Positions 1 to 6,259 of a DNA stretch of 11,272 nucleotides are shown piece by piece; position 1 is the stretch's first letter; every line of letters starts with the position of its first letter. The DNA is taken from contig DEIH01000197.1 of assembly GCA_002352375.1 (NCBI GenBank), positions 19,880 through 31,151 of the forward strand. The letters are read 5' to 3'. The DNA is from Spirochaeta sp. UBA2779 (GTDB taxonomy: Bacteria > Spirochaetota > Spirochaetia > DSM-2461). A program made the position numbers and the translations under genes. The notes under the pieces are model-generated. The model saw only the letters and a program-made list of their open reading frames with translations, searched no databases and was not told the origin of the DNA.

Positions 1-311
1 TAGGAGGTGGCCAGGGTATCGGCGCCGGCAAACTTCCGATCGGAAACCAGAGCGACAAAGTCCGCGCCCCGGTAAAGTGAATCCTTGAGCACCTGAACCG
101 CCGAAGGGGGGCCCATAGTGATGACAGAAACTTTAGATCCCGGATTGGCATCCTTAACCGTTAAAGCCGCTTCAAGAGCATGAAGGTCTTCAGGATTGAA
201 AATGGCAGGAAGTACGGCCCGGTTCACAGTACCGTCCTCCTTCATGGCATCCCCGGTTACGTTTTGAGTATCAGGAACCTGTTTCACAAGGACAATCAGG
301 TTTAGTCCCAT
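1..311 (-). CDS. etfB: Electron transfer flavoprotein beta subunit, N-terminal part (runs off the window edge)
   Basis: EtfB pairs with EtfA to form a soluble flavoprotein that passes electrons between acyl-CoA dehydrogenases or other flavoenzymes and a quinone or ferredoxin partner. About 103 codons are visible. They start MGLNLIVLVKQVPDT, the usual EtfB opening strand (VxVKQVPDT), continue through NPEDLHALEAAL and VSVITMGPPSA, and end in GADTLATS, the family's nucleotide-binding GADTxATSYA stretch. The ATG at 309-311 is chosen because AAGGAG (complement of 318-323) sits 6 nt upstream. The gene is co-oriented with the STAS gene but separated from it by 208 bp and a terminator-like hairpin, so it is probably its own transcription unit. 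etfA or a dehydrogenase gene would be expected beyond the left edge. Family assignment is firm; physiological partner is unknown. Confidence 0.93.
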   Translation of the reverse strand, partial: MGLNLIVLVKQVPDTQNVTGDAMKEDGTVNRAVLPAIFNPEDLHALEAALTVKDANPGSKVSVITMGPPSAVQVLKDSLYRGADFVALVSDRKFAGADTLATS

Positions 312-317
312 TCTTTT

Positions 318-323
318 CTCCTT
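318..323 (-). promoter_or_regulatory. Ribosome binding site of etfB
   Basis: On the minus strand this reads AAGGAG, six bases before the ATG at 309-311. It fixes the start of the partial etfB gene. Confidence 0.8.
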
Positions 324-336
324 ACAATAATGAATT

Positions 337-364
337 ATTATGGGGTGTTTAATATCAGATTTAA
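337..364 (-). promoter_or_regulatory. Possible sigma-70-type promoter for etfB (weak)
   Basis: On the minus strand a TTAAAT (364-359) is followed after 16 bp by CATAAT (342-337). The -10 matches consensus at 5 of 6 positions but the -35 only at 3 of 6. The position, about 25-30 bp ahead of the start codon, is sensible. The surrounding sequence is AT-rich, so a chance match is quite possible. Confidence 0.25.
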
Positions 365-480
365 CCGATAAAAATTCGTTCGGAATAATCTATCATAACC
401 GTACCGATTCCACAATAAGAGATTGCAGGAGAATTCGAGGAGTTTTCCCGGAGCCTTTCTTTTGCTAAAAATTTACTGAA

Positions 481-524
481 TAAGAAAATAGATAAGTCGG
501 GACGACTCAGTGACGACTCTTATC
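481..524 (-). terminator. Terminator-like hairpin after the STAS gene
   Basis: On the minus strand, GATAAGAGTCG (524-514), which includes the TAA stop of the STAS gene, can pair with CGACTTATC (499-491) through a two-base bulge. An inner AGTCG/CGACT hairpin (495-507) is an alternative fold. The stem is followed by the T-rich stretch TATTTTCTTATT. This resembles a Rho-independent terminator, though the T tract is interrupted and the stem imperfect. Confidence 0.45.
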
Positions 525-1071
525 CAAGCTGTACTTCTCCCGCCTGGTTAACAGCCAGAATCACACGGCATGAAGAGCAGCGGAAACGCCCGGACCTGGA
601 AGCCTTGAGTCTGCGATTACAGACCGGACAGGAAAATAATACCGGAAAGGTTTTTTCATCATCCGGCTGAAGATCCAGCCTTTCGAGAGCTTCTTCCCTT
701 GTATTGCAGAATTGAAAAAAGGATGTAAAACCCAGAAGCTGAAATACTTCATAGATTCTGGGGGGCATTGCATAAATTATCATTGAGCCATGCTTTCTCC
801 TGATGGTTTGAAGAAGTGCCGTAAAAGCACCGATTCCTGTACTGGACATGAAAGTGGCAGCTGATGCATTGACGATGATGTGCCGGTAACCGGCTTCGAC
901 AACCTTTGCGGCCTGAATACGGAAAAAGTCAGAGTTATAGGTGTCAATCAGTCCGGAAATACTAATGATAACGGCGTCTTCAATCCCCGTTTCTTCCAGG
1001 GAAAGCTTAAGGTTTTCATTTTCTTCAAGGGTGATGTCGATGGAAGTTTGTTTATTCTGCTGCATGGTCAT
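520..1071 (-). CDS. STAS-domain (anti-sigma factor antagonist-like) protein with C-terminal zinc-ribbon-like tail
   Basis: A 183-residue cytosolic protein. Residues about 15-135 form a STAS domain of the SpoIIAA/RsbV type: VIISISGLIDTYNSDFF, then HIIVNASAATFMSSTGIGAF, then MIIYAMPPRIYEVFQLLGF. Family members are switched by phosphorylation of a serine in a DSSG-like loop. Here the loop is SSTGIG, so the candidate residue is Ser77, and the usual preceding Asp is Ser76. The tail carries C148-x2-C151 and C165-x2-C168, spaced like a small zinc ribbon, an unusual addition to a stand-alone STAS protein. The first ATG (1069-1071) is preferred because AGGAGG lies 6 nt upstream; the next in-frame ATG (1065) is 12 nt away. 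A sigma-54-type promoter lies just upstream. The partner kinase or anti-sigma factor is not in the window. Domain call is strong; the exact pathway is unknown. Confidence 0.85.
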   Translation of the reverse strand: MTMQQNKQTSIDITLEENENLKLSLEETGIEDAVIISISGLIDTYNSDFFRIQAAKVVEAGYRHIIVNASAATFMSSTGIGAFTALLQTIRRKHGSMIIYAMPPRIYEVFQLLGFTSFFQFCNTREEALERLDLQPDDEKTFPVLFSCPVCNRRLKASRSGRFRCSSCRVILAVNQAGEVQLG

Positions 1072-1077
1072 CTTAAT

Positions 1078-1083
1078 CCTCCT
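1078..1083 (-). promoter_or_regulatory. Ribosome binding site of the STAS gene
   Basis: Minus-strand AGGAGG, a perfect Shine-Dalgarno core, six bases before the first ATG (1071). This decides the start in favour of the first of two close in-frame ATG codons. Confidence 0.85.
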
Positions 1084-1106
1084 GAACGTTGTTATACAGA
1101 AGGTTT

Positions 1107-1122
1107 TGCAAGGATTGTGCCA
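1107..1122 (-). promoter_or_regulatory. Sigma-54 (RpoN) promoter upstream of the STAS gene
   Basis: The minus strand reads TGGCAC, five bases (AATCC), then TTGCA. This matches the -24/-12 consensus TGGCAC-N5-TTGCW at every core position with exact spacing. The -24 element is 1122-1117 and the -12 element 1111-1107. Transcription should start near 1095-1098, leaving a leader of about 25 nt that holds the AGGAGG site. Such promoters need an enhancer-binding ATPase, which is not encoded in this window. The 185 bp upstream is AT-rich and holds a 10-bp direct repeat that could be an activator site. Confidence 0.72.
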
Positions 1123-1182
1123 TCTTAGTTATTTGTTTATATAGAAAGTGCTTAGTGTTATTTTATTCTTTTACACCAAGGG

Positions 1183-1293
1183 TTAACGAATTATGCGTTT
1201 TACATAACTCACTGATAAGGCAAATAACCTAAAGGTCTTCTGGAAAAAGACTTATATTAATATGCAGTTTTTAGGATCTATGTTTAACGAATT
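1183..1293. repeat. Direct repeat TTAACGAATT, two copies, upstream of the sigma-54 promoter
   Basis: The ten bases TTAACGAATT occur at 1183-1192 and 1284-1293, 101 bp apart, in the 236-bp gap between ade and the STAS gene. They lie about 60 and 160 bp upstream of the -24 element, a distance range used by sigma-54 activators. The region is AT-rich, so coincidence is a real possibility. Confidence 0.35.
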
Positions 1294-1307
1294 GTCTATT
1301 TCAACAA

Positions 1308-3089
1308 TCAGGCATCCACACTTACAAACTCAAATTTTTTCACGTCAAATAAACCACGGGCTGTAAGCTTAAGATTAGGAATTACCGGAAGAGCCAGAAA
1401 ACTCAAGGGCATGAAGGGATCCAGATCTTCCCGGACAGCGATTTTTTCATGTGCCAGGTTGATCAGCCCCTCCAGCCGGGACGCTGTCAGGTCTCCAGGT
1501 TCATCACTCATCAATCCACCTAGCGGAAGAGGAAGTACCCCCAGAACATCGCCTCCAGCTGCGGCAAGAGAGATTCCGCCGCCGCTGGTGGCAAGAACTC
1601 TCAGGGCTGAAAGGATGGCCGCATCATCATCTCCCACGGCAATCAGATTATGGGAATCATGGGCAATACTGCTGGCCGCAGCACCGCCTTTCAAGCCGTA
1701 ACCTTTTACAATTCCCAGTCCGATTCTGCCGGTACTTTTATGTCGTTCAACCACAACAAGCTTCAGAAGATCCAATTCCGGATCAGCAGAAAAACATCCG
1801 TTGGAATCCCGGGGTACATCCAGAACGGATTCGCCGGTTATCAGGCTGCCGGAACTCAATGTTATTACTCTGGCCCTGTCCGTCTTCAACTTCAAATCCA
1901 GATCGTGGCTCCCCAGAGGCGCCAGGCGTACAGTATCCCTCACCGAGGTATCATCACATTCTCCGGGAGTTACCAGCAGTTTACCGTTCATCGCCACCAG
2001 CTCTCCGCCCCGATAGACAGATTCAACTGTAAAATCGACAAGTTCTCCCTTTAAAACCACCATGTCCGCCCGGCGCCCAGGAGATAAGGCCCCCCGGTCG
2101 TCAAGACCGTAGGCTTCCGCAGCGTTCAAAGTGGCCAGACGCAGGGCCTCCACAGGATCCAGTCCCAGACGTATGGCTTCTCTAATATTAAAATCAATAT
2201 GTCCTTCGTTAAGGATGTCTCCGGGCTGTTTATCATCGGTACAGAAGGCGCAGCGTCGGGCCAGTCCAGGGTTAACACCTTTAATCAAAGCTGCCAGATC
2301 CCGGGCGGCCGTCCCCTCCCGGATAAGGACTCTCATCCCCATACTAAGCCGCTCTTTCATTTCCTTCACGTTACGGCATTCATGGTCTGTTCCAATCCCC
2401 GCTGCTGCATAGGCTGCCAGGTTCTTTCCCGTCATGGCCGGACTATGACCATCCACCCTTTTCCCGGTACTTCTGGCAAGTTCAATCTTCTCAACAATCT
2501 CAAGCCGGGCCGCTGCCACACCGGGATAATCCATGGCCTCACCCAATCCCAGCACCCGGGGGTGGTTTATCAACTCTGCCAGATCCGAAGCTTCAAGTAC
2601 AGCTCCGGCATCCTCAAAAGGGGTTGCAGGCACGCATGAGGGAAGCATCACAAATACGGACTGAGGAACATTTTCCGAAGCGTTCAGCATCCAGCGAATC
2701 CCTTCCATTCCCCTGACATTGGCTATCTCATGGGGATCGGCGACTACCGTTGTGGTCCCCCTGGGTACCGTTAAACCGGCAAAACCCGCAGGTCCCTGCA
2801 TGGAGCTTTCAATATGAACATGAGAATCAATAAGTCCGGGAACTACAATGCGGTTTCCAAGATCCTGCTCTTTAATTCCACGGTATGTTCCGCCCGGTCC
2901 GATGGCGATTACCCGGCCATCTCTGACAGCCATATCCCCATCTATCAGTTCTCCGGTAAAAACATCCAGAAATCTACCGTTTCTCAAAGCCAGATCAGCA
3001 GGAACGCGCCCGGAGGCAACTTCTATATCAGCACGAATATCTTCAGTCATAACGACTAAGAGTATAGTAAGTGTTCCCCACCTTGTCAC
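1308..3089 (-). CDS. ade: Adenine deaminase
   Basis: Hydrolyses adenine to hypoxanthine and ammonia in purine salvage; a cytosolic metal-dependent amidohydrolase. The 593-residue product has the family's amidohydrolase core: H90-x-H92-x-E94 in GLIDSHVHIESSM, VADPHEIANV (H120), GLGEAMD (E184), VDGHSP (H215), GTDHE (D235-H236-E237) and FCTDD (D285). The C-terminal adenine deaminase domain shows SGGGISLAAAGG and VLPLPLGGLMS. Length is typical (about 570-600). The GTG at 3089 has AGGAG five bases upstream. The alternative ATG at 3050 (residue 14), just before the usual family start, has no visible ribosome site. The GTG and the first six codons lie inside an inverted-repeat arm, so MTRWGT is probably element-derived. 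The gene is co-oriented with the fab arm, 116 bp after tetR, and its link to fatty acid synthesis is likely only positional. Function is near certain; the start is less so. Confidence 0.95.
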   Translation of the reverse strand: MTRWGTLTILLVVMTEDIRADIEVASGRVPADLALRNGRFLDVFTGELIDGDMAVRDGRVIAIGPGGTYRGIKEQDLGNRIVVPGLIDSHVHIESSMQGPAGFAGLTVPRGTTTVVADPHEIANVRGMEGIRWMLNASENVPQSVFVMLPSCVPATPFEDAGAVLEASDLAELINHPRVLGLGEAMDYPGVAAARLEIVEKIELARSTGKRVDGHSPAMTGKNLAAYAAAGIGTDHECRNVKEMKERLSMGMRVLIREGTAARDLAALIKGVNPGLARRCAFCTDDKQPGDILNEGHIDFNIREAIRLGLDPVEALRLATLNAAEAYGLDDRGALSPGRRADMVVLKGELVDFTVESVYRGGELVAMNGKLLVTPGECDDTSVRDTVRLAPLGSHDLDLKLKTDRARVITLSSGSLITGESVLDVPRDSNGCFSADPELDLLKLVVVERHKSTGRIGLGIVKGYGLKGGAAASSIAHDSHNLIAVGDDDAAILSALRVLATSGGGISLAAAGGDVLGVLPLPLGGLMSDEPGDLTASRLEGLINLAHEKIAVREDLDPFMPLSFLALPVIPNLKLTARGLFDVKKFEFVSVDA

Positions 3090-3191
3090 AAATTCTCCTA
3101 ACTCCTCTTAAACAACTTAAGAATAGTTGATAGCGAACCTAAAGTGGCGTTTTATGGCATTTGAAGCAGGATGTGACAAGGTGGGGAACAC
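3071..3191. repeat. 121-bp element with perfect 20-bp terminal inverted repeats (MITE-like or IS remnant)
   Basis: The left arm 3071-3090 reads GTGTTCCCCACCTTGTCACA and the right arm 3172-3191 is its exact reverse complement, with 81 bp between. The element fills almost all of the gap between the tetR stop (3206) and the body of ade. Long perfect inverted repeats around a short non-coding core resemble a MITE or an internally deleted insertion sequence. TG..CA termini are used by several IS families, but I cannot assign one. I see no clear target-site duplication: left flank ends TAGTAA, right flank begins CATTAA. The same sequence in RNA could form a 20-bp stem. It is too far apart and lacks the right tail to look like a simple terminator. 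Confidence 0.7.
3095..3100 (-). promoter_or_regulatory. Ribosome binding site of ade, inside the inverted-repeat element
   Basis: The minus strand reads TAGGAG, five bases before the GTG at 3087-3089; a second GAGGAG lies a few bases further upstream. No comparable site precedes the ATG at 3048-3050. This supports the GTG as the working start and means the element carries the translation signal. Confidence 0.65.
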
Positions 3192-3205
3192 CATTAAAAA
3201 ATTTC

Positions 3206-3814
3206 TTATTGAGCTGTTTGACCGCAACGGGCCAATCCGTCGAGAAAAGCCTCTATAACAGAAACCGTCTGCCGGGGTTCGGCTGCGTTGATAATAGCCA
3301 GTTTAAAAAGATAGGCCTGAACAAGATCGAGTATCTGCATGGATGTGGCTTCAACCGGAATCTGGTGAATTTCACCCGATGCCACTCCTTCCCGAAGCAT
3401 ACGCTGTAGAAGATGATCGAGTTTCACCGTCCGCCGCCGGATTGCTGCAGGGAAATTCCTGTCTTCCTGACGTTTCTGGAAGATAAAATCTCCAAGACTG
3501 GTAATAAAATCACGGCTGTGCCAGCTTTTAAAGATTATATCCGCAACAATTCTACGGATTTGAGGCAGCACGGGACCGGATTTCGCCGCAACGTCCCTGT
3601 AATCTGAAAACATTTCGTCGGTGTAGTACTTCACTGCGTAGGTGAAAATTTCTTCCTTATCACGAAAGTAGAGGTAGAGTGTCGGCCGGGATATTCCGCA
3701 GGTCCCGGCCAGTTGAGAGAGACTTGTATTCTGATACCCGTTCTGGGCAAACAGAGCAAAAGCCTGCCGAAGAATAGAGATTTTACGTTGTTTATGATCA
3801 ATTATCTTCGGCAT
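3206..3814 (-). CDS. TetR-family transcriptional regulator at the end of the fab operon
   Basis: A 202-residue one-component repressor-type protein. Residues about 8-55 are a TetR N-terminal DNA-binding domain: ILRQAFALFAQNGYQNTSL, then LAGTCGISRPTLYLYFRDKEEIF, with the recognition helix near ISRPTLYLYF. The rest is an all-helical ligand-binding and dimerisation region of family length that does not reveal its ligand. The ATG at 3812-3814 is chosen because the TetR domain begins right after it; the open frame extends upstream only by running through fabZ. It starts 10 bp after the fabZ stop, with at best a distant AAGG, so translation is probably coupled to fabZ. Its operon position suggests it senses an acyl-CoA or acyl-ACP and controls this locus, as FabR (TetR) and FabT (MarR) do elsewhere. 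That role is inferred. The 14-bp palindrome at 8238-8251 is the best candidate site. Confidence 0.88.
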   Translation of the reverse strand: MPKIIDHKQRKISILRQAFALFAQNGYQNTSLSQLAGTCGISRPTLYLYFRDKEEIFTYAVKYYTDEMFSDYRDVAAKSGPVLPQIRRIVADIIFKSWHSRDFITSLGDFIFQKRQEDRNFPAAIRRRTVKLDHLLQRMLREGVASGEIHQIPVEATSMQILDLVQAYLFKLAIINAAEPRQTVSVIEAFLDGLARCGQTAQ

Positions 3815-3824
3815 TATTGCGTTA

Positions 3825-4253
3825 TTAACCTTCTCTGTCGCCCATGAGGCAAAGCCAGGAAGCTTCGGCTGCAACCTCATCTCCGACATAGGCTTTTCCG
3901 GTCTGCCGAAGCCCCCGGGCATCAACACGAACATTTTCCACTTCGAAACGCACCTCATCTCCGGGAATCACCTGGCGGCGGAACTTCACTTTATCAACAG
4001 TAGCCAGAAAAAACAGTTTGTCTCCCAGGATTCCCGACTGAGCCACCCCGGCCCCTCCGCACTGAGCCATGGACTCAACCAGAATCACTCCGGGAACAAC
4101 GGGGTATCCGGGGAAATGACCTTTAAAGAAAAAGTCATCCTCAGTGTATTTACGGGTTCCCACAATACGCTCATCACTTACCTCATCGAGCTTATCGACG
4201 AAGAGAAAAGGGGCCCGGTGGGGAAGCAGTTCTTTGATATCCTTAAATGCCAT
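3825..4253 (-). CDS. fabZ: 3-hydroxyacyl-[acyl-carrier-protein] dehydratase FabZ
   Basis: Removes water from 3-hydroxyacyl-ACP to give trans-2-enoyl-ACP, the third step of each elongation cycle. The 142-residue hot-dog-fold protein has the opening IKELLPHRAPFLFVDKL and the active-site segment GHFPGYPVVPGVILVESMAQ, with catalytic His46 and Glu60. Length matches the family (about 140-150). It begins 7 bp after the fabF stop, with GAGGAG formed by the last codons of fabF. That fixes the start and marks them as one operon. The FabZ rather than FabA assignment follows from the PGVILVE motif, short length and fab context. Confidence 0.96.
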   Translation of the reverse strand: MAFKDIKELLPHRAPFLFVDKLDEVSDERIVGTRKYTEDDFFFKGHFPGYPVVPGVILVESMAQCGGAGVAQSGILGDKLFFLATVDKVKFRRQVIPGDEVRFEVENVRVDARGLRQTGKAYVGDEVAAEASWLCLMGDREG

Positions 4254-4260
4254 TGCTTAA

Positions 4261-5508
4261 TTACTCCTCAAATTTCTTAAAAACCAGCGAGCCGTTATGC
4301 CCGCCGAAGCCGAGACTGTCCGACATAACAGCACGAAGATCCGCCTTACGTCCGACATGGGGCACATAGTCCAGATCGCAGCGTTCATCAGGATTATCCA
4401 GATTGATCGTGGGTGGAATAAAGCCGTCCCGGAGAGCCAACAGACTGATAATGGATTCCATACCGCCGGCTCCGCCAACCATATGCGCCGTCATAGACTT
4501 GGTGGAGGAAATCGGCATCTTGTAGGCATGATCGCCGAATGCCTTCTTGATTGCCATAGTTTCCAGAGGGTCGTTTGTAGGAGTGGATGTTCCGTGAGCG
4601 TTGAAGTAATCAATCTCCGAAGGCTCCATTCCCGCATCCTGCAGGGCCCATTTCATAGACCTGGCCGGACCGTTACCTTCCACATCAGGACTTGTCAGGT
4701 GATAGGCATCACAGCTCATACCGTAGCCTGCCACTTCACCGTAGATTTTTGCACCACGATCCAGGGCATGGGTAAGTTCTTCAAGAATCAGGATACCGGT
4801 TCCCTCTCCCATGATAAAACCGTCTCTATCCTTGTCAAAAGGTCTGCTGGCTTTTTCCGGAGTGTCGTTGTACTGAGTAGAAAGTGCGGTTAACTTAATA
4901 AATCCGGCAATACCGAAGGGTGTGATGGCCGCTTCCATGCCGCCTGTAACAGCCACATCAATCTGTCCATAGCGAATCGCATGAAAGGCGGATCCGATGG
5001 CATCTGTTGCCGAAGCACAGGCTGTAACCACGGCATAACAAGGACCGAGAAGTCCATATTTGATGGCAACATTAGCAGGGCCTTCGTTGATAATCATTTT
5101 AGGAATGGTCATGGGGGCAACTCCCCGTGGACCTTTAAGGGCCAATTGACGTATACCCTCTTCGGTTACCTCATACCCCCCGATACCGTTACCCAGAATA
5201 ACACCCATTCTTTCAGGATCGGCGCCGCCCTTATCCAGACCGGAGTCTTCCATAGCCTGGGCAGAGCCGGCCAAGGCGAACTGGGTAAAACGTGCCAGTT
5301 TCCGGGCCTCTTTCTTTTCCATCCAGACTGTAGGATCGAAATTTTTAACTTCCCCAGCAACTTTGCTGGCATAATCTTCGGTATCAAACGCCGTTATAGA
5401 GGCAATTCCACTCTTTCCGGATTTAATTGCGTCCCAGGTATTGGCAACATCATGAGCCAGAGGATTTACTGTACCCAGACCGGTTACGACTACTCTTCGT
5501 TTTTCCAT
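4261..5508 (-). CDS. fabF: Beta-ketoacyl-[acyl-carrier-protein] synthase II FabF
   Basis: Condenses malonyl-ACP with a growing acyl-ACP, extending the chain by two carbons. The 415-residue thiolase-fold enzyme shows nucleophile Cys164 in VVTACASATDAIG, His305 in NAHGTSTPTND, Lys337 in SSTKSMTAHMVGGAGG and His342 in the same segment, and the terminal GFGGHNGSLVF. Length is typical of FabF (about 410-415). The fabG stop and the ATG at 5506-5508 share one base (TGATG), which implies coupled translation. A GTG one codon upstream (5511) would overlap by four bases and add a single residue. In many bacteria acpP sits between fabG and fabF; here there is no room for it. Confidence 0.96.
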   Translation of the reverse strand: MEKRRVVVTGLGTVNPLAHDVANTWDAIKSGKSGIASITAFDTEDYASKVAGEVKNFDPTVWMEKKEARKLARFTQFALAGSAQAMEDSGLDKGGADPERMGVILGNGIGGYEVTEEGIRQLALKGPRGVAPMTIPKMIINEGPANVAIKYGLLGPCYAVVTACASATDAIGSAFHAIRYGQIDVAVTGGMEAAITPFGIAGFIKLTALSTQYNDTPEKASRPFDKDRDGFIMGEGTGILILEELTHALDRGAKIYGEVAGYGMSCDAYHLTSPDVEGNGPARSMKWALQDAGMEPSEIDYFNAHGTSTPTNDPLETMAIKKAFGDHAYKMPISSTKSMTAHMVGGAGGMESIISLLALRDGFIPPTINLDNPDERCDLDYVPHVGRKADLRAVMSDSLGFGGHNGSLVFKKFEE

Positions 5509-6248
5509 CACATCACCAACCCGCCGTCAACCCGAATCACCTGACCGGTGATGTAGGAAGACAGATCACATGCAAGATACAGAACCGCATTGGCAATATC
5601 TTCAGCAACACCCATGCGTCCCAGGGGTATGGCTTTGGCATACTCGGCTTTCACATCATCGGTCAGTTTTTCTGTCATTGCGGTGGCAATAAAACCCGGA
5701 GCCACTGCGTTAACCCGAACATTTCTTTTGGCAGTTTCTTTCGCCAGGCTTTTTGTAAAACCGATAAGTCCGGCTTTTGATGCTGAGTAGTTGGTCTGAC
5801 CGGCATTACCCATCTGACCGACAACTGATGCCATATTGATAATACTGCCGGATTTCTGTTTCAAAGCCATAAAAGCGGATACTTCCCGGGCCACCAGGAA
5901 GGCACCGGTAAGATTCACTTTGATAACCTGTTCCCATTGATCCAGGGGCATACGGAATACCATACCGTCCCTGGTAATTCCGGCATTGTTCACCAGAACA
6001 TCGAGCTTTCCGTCGGCGGTGATATCCTTAACCAGGGCCTTTACCTGATCCTCATCGGTGATATTTGCCGAATGAAAAGTAACTGTGGCACCGTTTTTTG
6101 CCGCTGCATCCATTTCCCCCTTGTGGGGACCCTCGTTAAAATCGCAGTAATGCACTGAAGCACCTTCTTCCAGGCACTTCATGATTATTTCTTTACCGAT
6201 ACCCTGGGCACCGCCTGTAACAAGAACTTTCATTCCTTCAAGAAGCAT
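5508..6248 (-). CDS. fabG: 3-oxoacyl-[acyl-carrier-protein] reductase FabG
   Basis: NADPH-dependent reduction of 3-oxoacyl-ACP to 3-hydroxyacyl-ACP, the first reduction of the cycle. The 246-residue protein is a classical short-chain dehydrogenase: cofactor loop TGGAQGIG (residues 11-18), LVNNAGITRD (86-94), Asn112, and catalytic Ser141, Tyr154 and Lys158 in the YSASK segment. The C-terminal IRVDGGLVM end is typical. GTAGGAG, which includes the TAG stop of fabD, lies 8 nt before the ATG at 6248; a second in-frame ATG at residue 6 is less well placed. The short-chain dehydrogenase family is large and promiscuous, but length, motifs and position between fabD and fabF make FabG secure. Confidence 0.95.
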   Translation of the reverse strand: MLLEGMKVLVTGGAQGIGKEIIMKCLEEGASVHYCDFNEGPHKGEMDAAAKNGATVTFHSANITDEDQVKALVKDITADGKLDVLVNNAGITRDGMVFRMPLDQWEQVIKVNLTGAFLVAREVSAFMALKQKSGSIINMASVVGQMGNAGQTNYSASKAGLIGFTKSLAKETAKRNVRVNAVAPGFIATAMTEKLTDDVKAEYAKAIPLGRMGVAEDIANAVLYLACDLSSYITGQVIRVDGGLVM

Positions 6249-6259
6249 AATTTCGACTC

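Noticed and set aside
1235..1251. Hairpin GTCTT/AAGAC downstream of ade as a terminator
   Set aside because: Only a five-base stem, with no continuous T tract after it on the coding strand; not distinguishable from chance in AT-rich sequence.
1291..1308. Inverted repeat ATTGT/ACAAT touching the ade stop codon
   Set aside because: Short, AT-only except for one G-C pair, and not followed by a T run.
3815..3958. Possible 48-residue N-terminal extension of the TetR protein
   Set aside because: The extension overlaps the fabZ coding sequence in another frame, and TetR homology starts right after the ATG at 3814.
4297..4893. 198-codon open frame on the + strand
   Set aside because: It lies antisense inside fabF, whose motifs are unambiguous, and has no recognisable domain; an overlap artefact.
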